Below are positions 8,484 to 16,454 of a DNA stretch of 19,295 nt, piece by piece. How positions within the stretch are numbered: position 1 is the first letter of the stretch; each line of letters opens with the position of its first letter. The stretch spans positions 802,580-821,874 of the forward strand of contig MU631311.1 in NCBI GenBank assembly GCA_026770615.1, in the 5' to 3' direction. The notes beneath the pieces are model-generated. The model was not told where the DNA came from, did not search any database, and saw only the letters and a program-made list of their open reading frames with translations. A program made the translations under genes and the position numbers. The stretch comes from Pavlovales sp. CCMP2436 (taxonomy: Eukaryota; Haptophyta; Pavlovophyceae; Pavlovales).

Positions 8484-8825
8484 TTAGAAAATGACGCAGC
8501 ATTTATCTTCGTCGTCGTTATCTATTAGCTTGCACTCCACCTTTGAGAAAATGATAATGCGGCTGCTATTGATCAACACCTTGTGCGCTGTTATGTCGCA
8601 GATTCGACTGTACTTGTATACCGTGATAAAGTTGTAATTCACTTTGAAGTAGAGTTTCCGGTCGTGTTCAAAGCTGCCTACTATTGACCCGTTATCGTTA
8701 GTTCGAACATTGATCAATCGTATGAGTGATGGACACTTGAGCCACATTTGCTGAATGAGTCTTGTCATTTCGTCTAGTTGTGTCTCTAGAATCTGGGGTG
8801 TTGCAGTTGCGTAAAATGCTTTCAT
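8484..8825 (-). CDS. Hypothetical 113-aa protein
   Basis: Intact frame from ATG 8825, with an A-rich leader (AAAGAAAAAA) directly upstream. It contains a helical N-terminal part (ILETQLDEMTRLIQQMW), then strands HDRKLYFKVNYNFITVYKY and RIIIFSKVECKL, and an acidic-cysteine tail (DNDDEDKCC). I do not recognise a family. It is the last gene of the minus-strand right arm. Confidence 0.55.
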   Translation of the reverse strand: MKAFYATATPQILETQLDEMTRLIQQMWLKCPSLIRLINVRTNDNGSIVGSFEHDRKLYFKVNYNFITVYKYSRICDITAHKVLINSSRIIIFSKVECKLIDNDDEDKCCVIF

Positions 8826-8867
8826 TTTTTTCTTTGTTTGTTAACTTATTAACAGACTATGATATGT

Positions 8868-9167
8868 TTATTCAAGATCGAATGTTTTCTCTGCCATTTT
8901 GAGAACATCTGGCGTGGGGAATACTTCAAGAATCTCATCATCTTCCTCAGACAAGAGCTTAACAGACGATAAAGTGGCCCTGTAATACGATACCTGGAGT
9001 GCGTTGTCGTTGTCAGAATCAATGAGGTAGCCTTGTGCCGTGTGCTTATCTACCCATTTGGAGTCATCAAAGTTGTAGCAGTCAGAGAGGTCGCTGTTTT
9101 CAAAGCGACGAGCGCATCCTTTGGCGTTTGCCTGGATGTATTTCTGGAAATCATCATTGGAGCTCAT
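8868..9167 (-). CDS. Hypothetical acidic 99-aa protein
   Basis: Intact frame from ATG 9167, strongly acidic, including SEEDDEILEVFPTPD near the C-terminus, with CARRFENSDLSDCYNFDDS in the first half. There is no transmembrane segment or known motif. It lies between the nuclease-like gene and the 113-aa gene on the same strand, probably co-transcribed. Function unknown. Confidence 0.55.
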   Translation of the reverse strand: MSSNDDFQKYIQANAKGCARRFENSDLSDCYNFDDSKWVDKHTAQGYLIDSDNDNALQVSYYRATLSSVKLLSEEDDEILEVFPTPDVLKMAEKTFDLE

Positions 9168-9261
9168 CTCAGAGGGGATGCGTTATGACAATACGTGAGA
9201 TATTAATTGGACATATTTTCACGTGCCTTCCCTCTCCTTAGAAAACGCACACCTACATATA

Positions 9262-9268
9262 TCAGTAA

Positions 9269-9301
<33 letters not shown>

Positions 9302-9592
9302 ATAAACATAAAATGTACTGGTTGTTTGTCTGGGCCCTTTGAATTTACGTTTGGTGGCACATTAGGCGCAGCATTTCTAACAATAGTTACGACACTGCAT
9401 TCGATTCCGAGTTCCGGGTAGTATGCAAGTTTTTTGTCACTAGGAGGAGATGCTACGACCACTTCAATAAGATTTACTAGTTTTCCATCAGTGAATACAG
9501 CGAGATCGGCCACGTATCTCCTACCGGTTTTTCTCTATTACTGTGTTTCCATTCATTATTTCATCTAAATATTGAATTGACTTTTCGATCAT
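9262..9592 (-). pseudogene. PD-(D/E)XK-like nuclease with poly-Asp tail, frameshifted
   Basis: ATG 9592-9590 overlaps the replicase stop (ATGA), a typical coupled arrangement. The first frame gives IEKSIQYLDEIMNGNTVIEK, then stops at TAG near 9522. One frame over, the protein continues RRYVADLAVFTDGKLVNLIE followed by VVVASPPSDKKLAYY. The D(x)n-(I)EV pattern with a following S/P and K resembles the CoiA-like/restriction-endonuclease-like fold: Asp in VADLA, Glu in LIEVV. The tail is a run of eleven Asp encoded by a (GTC)n tract. A helper nuclease for replication or host DNA degradation is possible. Fold assignment is from pattern only, and the break is a single small indel near 9515-9530. Confidence 0.5.
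9268..9300. repeat. GTC/GAC trinucleotide microsatellite
   Basis: About eleven uninterrupted GTC units on the plus strand, read as GAC (Asp) codons at the 3' end of the nuclease-like gene. Uninterrupted purity suggests recent expansion or slippage. Confidence 0.9.
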
Positions 9593-9892
9593 ATGTTGCT
9601 CCCCCTCTTCATAATTCTTGGCGGCACCACGATTGCAATGATTGCTATTTGATCAAGTCTACGCACCCTGCTTACAGCCACGTATATTAATGTAGGGGGG
9701 TTCGGGTATATCATTTTTACATCCCATATATAGCTCAAATCGATGAATAGAGTTTCATTTTCAAATGTAATCCCCTGGTAGCTGTGAATAGTCGAAGATG
9801 GAGAGTATGTCATGCTGTTTCCAATATTAGCAGTCATGTCCACACCATTGTAGATTGACTTTAATAGATCTGCAGTGAATCTAGACCCATTG

Positions 9893-10028
9893 ACAAGCAT
9901 GGTACCCCTTATAGACTTGATGCATTTCCATTCTACATTTTCCTCTACAGGCCTCATCTCACAAGCATGGTACCCCCTTTAGACTTGATGCATTTCCATT
10001 CTACATTTCCCTATACAGGCCTCATCTC
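9893..10028 (-). repeat. 68-bp tandem duplication inside helicase
   Basis: Copies at 9893-9960 and 9961-10028 both begin ACAAGCATGGTACCCC and end GCCTCATCTC, with about four mismatches. The duplication (68 bp, not a multiple of three) separates the final helicase segment with motifs V and VI from the preceding reading frame. A partial third start, ACGAGCAT, follows at 10029. Confidence 0.93.
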
Positions 10029-10173
10029 ACGAGCATAGTTTAACGCAACTGAGCTATAGTTAGACAGCGGCAACAAATCAATTTTACCGTCTGGAAGCGT
10101 GTGTTTATCTATTTATATCTTCATTACAAGTTTGCTTTTGAAATTTACATCAGCTATACTTCCCGTTTTCATG

Positions 10174-10215
10174 CATGTACAGTGCTCAAATGAAATGTGG
10201 CCGCAATGCGGGCAT
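10174..10215 (-). other. Zinc-ribbon-like cysteine cluster within helicase
   Basis: In the frame that continues toward the C-terminal helicase motifs, the minus strand reads LCPHCGHISFEHCTC. Its CPxCG...HCxC spacing resembles a small zinc-binding knuckle. The overlapping N-lobe frame stops here (TGA at 10169), so this marks a frameshift position. It may be an insertion between helicase motifs III and V. Confidence 0.4.
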
Positions 10216-11426
10216 AAGCTCGTTGAGCTAGTACAACGTCGCCGCTTTTGAATTTTTCGCATACTCCATAGATCGAAAGGTGTTTATCTTCTGGTATCGC
10301 ATCTGCACGGCGAGCAGCAACAATTGCATTTTCATTAAGCCCGCCTAAGACAAAAATACCACCTGCAGAACCAGTTATGATATTTCTTAAGTGTTCCTGT
10401 AGTTCAATAAGATCTTCATCGGATGTTCTCTTTACGCCAGAAATGTGCACTCGTCGGAGATTTTTAATGTTTATACTTGCGCTACCAATTGGAGGGCATT
10501 GCATAGGCTCGTTTGTTTTATCGCAATGGTCGCCCATAAAGAACAACCTTGACCCCATTTTGGCTGCAAGTGCCTCAATTTTCATACGACCAATCTGAGT
10601 AATCATGGTCGACTCATCTACGAATATGTTAGATGGCGGGTATTTAATCAGATTTCTTGATTTTTCCTCTGTTATCAACCGTGTCTCACCGAGCAATTGG
10701 GCGTGGCACATTGTTTGAGTAAATCCCTTTTTTGTTGCGTCTTGCCTGAACAAATGCGTTGGAGAAACAATCACGCAATCCGATATGCTCATTTGAATGA
10801 CTTCCAGTGCAATTAGCGTAGTCTTACCTGAAGCCGCAGCCCCAGTTATTATTGTCGGTTTTCCAGAGCTAGCCTCAAGGGGGCCAAGCAGTGTGTAATT
10901 GCGCAATTCATCTATGTTTTCAAAATCAAGTGTTTGTTTGTCAGTGCTTAGCTCATCGACTTTGACTTTTAATCCACAGAGGCACGGTGTGTAATAGCTT
11001 TTTGGGATATATTAGCAGTTTTTTGTGATGAAGTGAGGCATTAACAGGCGGTCATAGTCTACGTCTTCTTCTCAGATGCAGTAGATCCCATCGGTTACAA
11101 GCTCCAGGCAATTTGGGAGCAAGAATACCTGAATAACAGCCTGAATACGTTGGGTAGATGTATGTACCCTGATACGTGTGCTGCTGTGTTTACCCCACTT
11201 ACAGGGTGTTCTATTTCGATACCCCCTTCTCCGATAAGTCTAATTTTGATCCGGGTTTCGACTAGATTTGGATCGTCAGCAGCAAGTTCCGCAAATTCAT
11301 GTGCTTTATCTATTGATCCGGTTATATGAAAACATTCGGTTGTGCTTGCGCGCATTCCAGCGCCAACTGCTTTTGCGTAATGGGGAATTCCATTTTCGAC
11401 AGCGTAGCTTGTTTCATCCCATTATA

Positions 11427-11591
11427 CAGGGGATCGCAGGCAATAAGAACGGCGCTTTTTGAGGCTGAGGCTGAGTTTCTTAGCAAATTACATGCAAACT
11501 ATGCTTAACTTTGCTTAAATTACATACAAACATTGCCAAAAAAAGGCTCAGTTTCTTAACACGACGGTTTCTTATTGCCCGCGATCCCCTG
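11427..11591. mobile_element. MITE copy 1 (Tc1/mariner-like, TA target site)
   Basis: 165-bp non-coding element with near-perfect ~23-bp terminal inverted repeats starting CAGGGGATCGC(A/G)GGCAATA, flanked by TA at 11425-11426 and 11592-11593. Internally, GGCTGAGTTTCTTA near the left end and GGCTCAGTTTCTTA near the right end form a subterminal direct repeat. It has no transposase and must have moved in trans. It splits the polymerase-like part of the replicase gene. It is nearly identical at both ends to the copy at 17119, with a diverged centre. Confidence 0.88.
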
Positions 11592-11593
11592 TA

Positions 11594-11893
11594 CTATATT
11601 ATCATAACGTACCATTGCAGCAACTCCGTCGAATTTGACACCGCACATTACTCAAAAACGTGCCTCTATAAATGGTTTGGTGCTGAAGGATAAGATTGTG
11701 GGAGAATATTGCCAGTGAAAAAATTAATTGTATCTTTATCGGTTACTGCTATTTGGGTAGTATGTATATGCATCAAGATTTCTTTTACTTTTTCAACCGA
11801 TATAAAAGAGGTGTTTAATTCTTTGTTTATGCGCAACACGTGCTCTTTTTTTTATCGATATTTACACGTGTGAAATCTACGCTTCTTTGCTTA
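11594..11893 (-). other. Decayed replicase sequence between MITE and palm-like block
   Basis: No long frame survives, but short minus-strand segments are protein-like: CGVKFDGVAAMVRYDNI next to the MITE, and KEILMHIHTTQIAVTDKD with TINFFTGNILPQ near 11700-11790. They lie between the DQSKAYT block and the MITE and are most simply remnants of the same replicase gene after several small indels. Confidence 0.4.
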
Positions 11894-12793
11894 TCACCAA
11901 AAGAACCTCCATTCCCTTTTGTCCAAGCATACCAAGCATTTCTTCCTAAGAAGATAGCAAAAACGATTCTTCAATTTTCCAATGCACTTGCCAGGTGTTT
12001 CCATAAAATCATCCATGCATGGATCAAATGCACGCGTGTACGCTTTTGACTGGTCGATATTTAAGAGGCGTTCGTCCTTAAAATGGTTAATGCTTTTTTT
12101 TACCTTAACACCTTTCAGGTCCTTTGCAAATTTGAAATACAGTGGAAAGTTGCACCTCGCTGTTATCGATACCGATTTTATATCAGCGCTGAACACCACC
12201 ATTCCCACATTATCAGAATTCATCGTCGCGTTTACAATTGTGGCCTCCAAATATCGCGACTCCAAACAGTTTATGGAGTTTCTAGGACATATTGTGTACT
12301 GTCCATGCAAATTATTTTTTGCGGGCATTTGTAGCTCAAGCTTGGATATACGAAAAGCTGGGTCTCATTTTTAAATTCAGTGTTTTTACTTGCCATTTCT
12401 TCTACATCGAGCTTGATTGATTCTTCAGATGAGATGTACCCATTTCCATTAAAAAATTGATCCTTTAAATGACTCGACGTGTGTTGGAGAGCATAGCATC
12501 ATTACAATCGGTGTTTTTGGGACACCGTGTATCCTTCCAATTGGTGATGGGTTTTCGACCTGAATATATGAGCCAGACCCGCGGCGAAGAGGTGAAATCA
12601 TTGTCAATGAATTTGAGCCAGACGCCGATACGATATCCTTCATGGTCTCTATGTCTTTATGCCTAATGCCTCTAGCGGCCATTCCTGTTTTATTAATTTC
12701 TTGAAGGCGCTTAATTCTTGTTTCGGCATTTTTAATTTCAGGTTGTGTTTGCGAATATCAGTGTGTTCAGCTGCAGCAATGAAATCTTAAATT

Positions 12794-13825
12794 TCACCCT
12801 TTTTGGGGCGGTGTTACCGCGCGGCGGAAGGACCCGGCCGCTTGCTGCTCGCGCGGCGCGCAAATGGCGGTCGTGACCCGAGCCGGTGTTGTTGGCACGG
12901 CGGTCTGTGCGGCGGAATCCGACGCGGTTTTCGCGTGTGCTGCGGCGGCTTTTTTGGTTTTTTTCGTGTGGCGGAGCACCTGCTTCCTGCGGCGCAACTT
13001 CTTCACAACCTTGAGGCACTTCGTCCGCACGCTAGCATAGAACGAGTGCGAGTAGGTGTTGATGAAGTGGAGGCGCGCGACATTTTCACTAACATCGTTG
13101 AGCGCCACGCCTCGCGCTGACAGCGCTGCCCTCCAGGCCTCAGTTGCCGTCGGGTCCGAGCGGATGACCTTAGCCACCTTGATGAGTTGAGAACTTCTAA
13201 GGGCATTCTCCTCGAGCGCCGCGCCCGAGAGGGCCTTGGCCCGCGCGTCGACTTTGAAGAGGTCGTAGGCACTTTTGCCCCGCGGCCGGGCCGCGGGAAG
13301 GACCGCCGCAGCCGGCGCCGTCGGCTGAATCGGCGTAGGCAGCGCGCTCGGCCCGGCCTCGCCACCAGCCATGGCCACCACGCGTTCGGCGAGGTCCGTC
13401 ACGGCCGATGGGCCCACCTGGCCGTCGCCGAGCCGTGCGCCCGATCGCGTGTCCACCGCAGCAGGCAGCTGCTCGTCATGCCCATCGCGCTCGCTCACGT
13501 CCACCGACTGACCATCGTCGCCCTCTCCCAGACTCTTCGCCCCCCTCCTCGGACTCCTCGCCCTCGCTCTCGTCCGCGGTTGAGACGTCCTCGCCCGCCG
13601 GCCCGCTGCCGCTCCCGTTGGCACCAGCCGGGTGCGCAGGCCCCTCGGAGCGACCCGGCCGCGCGCAGCCCGCAGCGGCCGCGGGCACCCAACCCGGCTC
13701 CCCAGCCGAGGGCACCCGCGTCTGCGCCCACTTCGACGACGGCTCCGCCGTCGCCGCCGCCGCAGAGGAGCCCTGCAGCACCGACAGCGGGCTGCGCCCA
13801 TCGCCCCCCCCCCCGCTCCGCATTC
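12794..13825 (-). pseudogene. GC-rich unknown gene: acidic N-terminus, basic C-terminus
   Basis: I do not recognise the family. The best reading starts around ATG 13823, with a Ser/Ala/Gly-rich N-terminus leading into the acidic DESEGEESEEGGEE. Near 13540 it changes frame to KSLGEGDDGQSVDVSERDGH and runs to TGA at 12794. The second part contains GKSAYDLFKVDARAKAL, a helical segment (NALRSSQLIKVAKVIRSD), VARLHFINTYSHSFYASV and a strongly basic stretch (KKLRRRKQVLRHTKKTKK) before a Thr/Ala-rich tail. An acidic disordered region plus a basic region would suit a chromatin or nucleic-acid-binding protein, or a gag-like ORF1, but this is inference. GC content is like the 600-1417 gene and unlike the viral block. 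Both flanking GC-rich genes might be host sequence. Confidence 0.45.
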
Positions 13826-13854
13826 GGACGCAAGTTCCCTCCTGGTTTAACCAA

Positions 13855-15060
13855 CAATCTTTGGGTATATACTCTTACACCATAGCCTCGAGATGCGCAC
13901 GCTACGCAAAGCCGCGATTGAGACGTCCACGGCGGCAACTACGGACAAATTATCCGTACATGACGCACATAAGTTCAAGATAGCCATGTGGGCCGCCCAG
14001 GCAGCCGAGAGAGCAGCCAAAAAAGACACGAACCGATCACTGACAATCAAACCCACACGGACCAACCCACAGCTGTAGCAGAGGGACGGACGACGGGCCA
14101 CACAACTGCCACCCCCCCCACCGCCCGTGCGTGCAACGCCACACAACCCGATACCCAGAATCCGCCTCGAGGCCATACGGGGCGAGCCACGCCAACGCGA
14201 ACAGGCCGCCACACAGCAAAATCCTCCCTCACACCACCACCGGCCCCGCAAGCCATGCCTCACGCGCCCACACCAAGGCCGCCACGCAAACGGACGCAGA
14301 GCCAAGTGACGCCCGCCACACGCCAGAGGCACTCTCCCGCCACACCTCAGCCGGCCACACCACAGATGCCAACACAAGTCATCCCCCCAGGGCCACAAAC
14401 AACGGCCGCCCCCATCATACCAAATGGGGCCACGCCACCCACGCACACACGCACACTGCGCTCATCCAAACGGCCAGTGGAAGCCTGCCAGCTCACCGCA
14501 CCACCTACTGTAGGGGAACAGCCACGTACCCCCGAGCCATCAACAGTGAATATGGTCGCCTCGCTACACGACACAGCAGCAAGTCCACCACGCAAACGCT
14601 CACAGAACCGAGCCAAGCCCGACACACCACAGCCTACGCCGGCCAGTCCACAGAGGCCAACCCCACCCTGCCCACCGGCGCCACAAGCAGCGGCCGCCCA
14701 CATCACAGCAGCCGATACATGCCGGCGCCTCCTCACCCGCGCATACTACGCCCATCCAAACGCCCACTGGAAGCCAACCAGACCTACCCACCACTCATGG
14801 AACCAGACCAGACACAACAGTCGATCGTGGAACAGCAGCGGACTCGTGCGACGCGGCTCTCCACAGACAACAGCGGAACAACTGCTGCAAGAGTCTCACA
14901 CCACCGTGCTCTGCGCTCATCCATGCGGCCTGAAGCAGCGACACAGACCCAAACACCCCAGCAGCCAACAGAGGAGCGCCAAAAGCGCAAGAAGAGAGAG
15001 GGACAATGCCCCGAAGCCCCATCAGCAGACGCACGCCAAAAGCGCAAGAGGGAAAAATAA
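13855..15060 (+). pseudogene. Upstream non-LTR retrotransposon copy, 3' coding remnant
   Basis: The segment ETSTAATTDKLSVHDAHKF with IAMWAAQAAERAAKK (about 13900-14025) is clearly related to 18840-18995 of the downstream retrotransposon (KDNISIYDAYKFKVAMWAA), so this is the 3' part of another copy, 5' truncated near 13855. A stop at 14076 and frame changes follow. The tail is Pro/Thr/Gln-rich with basic clusters (PPRKRTQSQ, RSSKRPVEA, PPRKRSQN, RPSKRPLEA). These recur with a ~290-310 bp period (14281/14588 and 14447/14736), indicating diverged internal repeats. It ends in twin basic motifs RQKRKKRE and RQKRKREK, possible nuclear localisation signals, at TAA 15058-15060. Sense shifts frame around 14715. 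Confidence 0.55.
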
Positions 15061-15143
15061 TGCCCCGAAAACACACCTCAACATATCGAGCCCGAGGCCC
15101 ACCACCCTGAGGGGGTGAGATAGACCGGGACCACAATAAGCCC

Positions 15144-15190
15144 CCCACCGTGTGATTCCTGCCCCTCGTGGACAAGAAGCACACGGTGGG
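15144..15190. repeat. 11-bp perfect hairpin after the upstream retrotransposon tail
   Basis: Arms CCCACCGTGTG (15144-15154) and CACACGGTGGG (15180-15190) are perfect complements around a 25-base loop. It lies 84 bases after the stop of the upstream copy's tail, where a 3' UTR structure recognised by the element's own reverse transcriptase would be expected. A similar hairpin for the downstream copy would be beyond the window. Confidence 0.6.
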
Positions 15191-15383
15191 ATACAGGCTG
15201 CCGGAGTTTATTAGTCTGTTTTTATATGTTCTATAGGTGCGGCATGTGCGCAGGCGAGCTGCATTTTGAGACGAGCGAAAGACAGCAGCGGCCGGTCAGC
15301 GCGCGCCAGTCAGAGAGTCGTCGATTGTCGTGTGCCTGATCAGCCTTAGCAGTGGGGACGGTATCCGTGTGCTCTGCTAAGGT
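15191..15383. other. Junction between retrotransposon copies
   Basis: No gene is recognised. The stretch holds a T-rich tract (15208-15230) that may belong to the upstream copy's 3' end, then GC-rich sequence. A second structured region (15344-15382) has arms CCTTAGCAG and CTGCTAAGG around a 21-base loop that itself contains ACGG-TAT-CCGT. There is no poly-A tail and no obvious target-site duplication. Confidence 0.4.
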
Positions 15384-16454
15384 CCCTTGATCCGAGTGTT
15401 TCTCAACGCTTGGGCCCTGTGGAGACCTGTCAGGGGACGGACGTACTTCTAGATATTTACAACATAACGTAGCAGAATGCAGCTCCTATCCGAACAACAG
15501 CTTGCGGCCAGAAAAAATGGTAGAGCATCAGACCACGTAGCAGTGATGGCTGCAGCCATAGCTGAAGCACTGGCAGCAGGACGAGAACTACACATCATCA
15601 TTTGCGACATCCAAAAGGCATTCGACGCAGTCCCACGATATGCCCTGTGAGAGGCAATGGAACGTCACGGCTACCCACCCGAGACGGTCCGACGCGTTCG
15701 CATGCTCCAGACATGCACGGGGGCACATGTGCGAACAGACTACGGCAGATCAAAGCACCCGGTTCTCACTTCCATGGGGTGCAAGCAAGGCTGCCCGCTC
15801 AGCCCGATCACGTATTGCTTATTTATGAACATGCTACATCGCCAGCTGGATAAGCAGCCAGGTGGCTACCAACCGACTCCACCGCCAGGCCACACTTACA
15901 GAAAGCCGTGCAACCCTCTTAAGTACCAGGCATACATGGATGATTTAGCACTCTTTGCAGAAAATGCATGCACTGCACAGGCCATTATAGGAATAGCAGA
16001 TCGCTTCCTTGCGGCCTACACCATGGAATTCAACGCCAAGAAGTGCTATCACACCTCGATACTACCTACGTTGCCAGAACACTGAGGACCCAGACCACCA
16101 GTTCAGACAGTCAGTGACGATCAAGGAAACCCCACCCAGAAAGCCTGCATCTGCCTACCATCAAGGGATGCAAACTCCCCACACATAGAGGTGCCCAAGA
16201 CGCCAAAGGACAACACTTTCGAATACCTGGGACATCTCCTAACCACCAACGGCAAGTGGCAGGCCCATGAACGTAAACTCCGGATTAAGATAGCACAGGA
16301 CATGGGAAAGGTGCACCTTGTCTCGAGCAAAGGGGCATGCCACACCCTTTGGGTAGCCAAGCTGTCCCACCACGACGTAGCGTCAATACTACCATATTTA
16401 TGGGAGCATCAGACTTATCTGATGATTTCCTGTCCACGATGCTTACAGCAATAG
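15384..16454 (+). pseudogene. Reverse transcriptase domain of non-LTR retrotransposon
   Basis: One frame runs through the whole domain. The order is WRPV (15420), IFTT and SRMQLLSEQQLAARKNG, the fingers/palm CDIQKAFDAVP with the first catalytic Asp (15606), GCKQGCPLSP (about 15780), the catalytic box YMDDLALFAE (YMDD at 15933-15944), FNAKKC, and the thumb-start FEYLGHLL (about 16218). This is the usual RT order 1 to 7 of LINEs; YMDD instead of the commoner YADD is notable. Stops TAG 15450, TAA 15465, TGA 15648 and TGA 16083 interrupt it without frame change. The sequence before 15384 does not match RT, so the N-terminal part is missing. Confidence 0.82.

Larger units (their letters stand above)
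1566..12745. mobile_element. Endogenous polinton-like-virus-type element
   Basis: This block combines a major capsid protein, a penton-like protein, an A32-type packaging ATPase, a lipase, a nuclease and a replicase/helicase gene. That is the morphogenetic set known from polinton-like viruses and relatives (Preplasmiviricota). Gene arms point left (1566-4099), right (4255-8317) and left again (8484-12745). I see no retroviral-type integrase, tyrosine recombinase, cysteine protease or terminal inverted repeat. A MITE inserted in the replicase and decay of most genes show that it resides in a cellular chromosome. Ends are approximate and taken from the outermost recognisable genes. Its exact lineage cannot be settled without database comparison. 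Confidence 0.75.
9589..12745 (-). pseudogene. Replicase: divergent PolB-like region fused to SF1 helicase
   Basis: The C-terminal half is a superfamily 1 (RecD/Pif1-like) DNA helicase. It has motif I GAAASGKTT (about 10843-10817), motif II IFVDEST (about 10624-10604), motif III RLFFMGDHCDK, motif V TIHSYQGIT and motif VI YVAVSRVRR (about 9792-9658). Upstream, in the same frame across a TGA (11074) and a TAA (11014), lies VTDGIYC followed by EEDVDYDRLLMPHF and CLCG. Further upstream are YAKAVGAGMRAS and NIDQSKAYTRAF (about 12058-12023). D-x4-Y matches the spacing of PolB motif A and TDGI could be a motif C variant, so I propose a very divergent family B polymerase palm. That part is inference. 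Lesions: several frameshifts, TAA at 10115, a 68-bp tandem duplication and a MITE. The 5' end near 12745 lacks a clear ATG. Confidence 0.6.

Noticed and set aside
1420..12830. Terminal inverted repeats of the virus-like element
   Set aside because: Visual comparison of both edges in either orientation showed no convincing match, so none is annotated.
13187..13983. Plus-strand Pro/Ser/Arg-rich frames over 13187-13983
   Set aside because: They are antisense to the 12794-13825 gene and look like GC-driven open frames.
15340..15400. tRNA or rRNA fragment
   Set aside because: The stem-loop lacks a cloverleaf, a clear B-box and a CCA-compatible acceptor stem; no rRNA motif was recognised.
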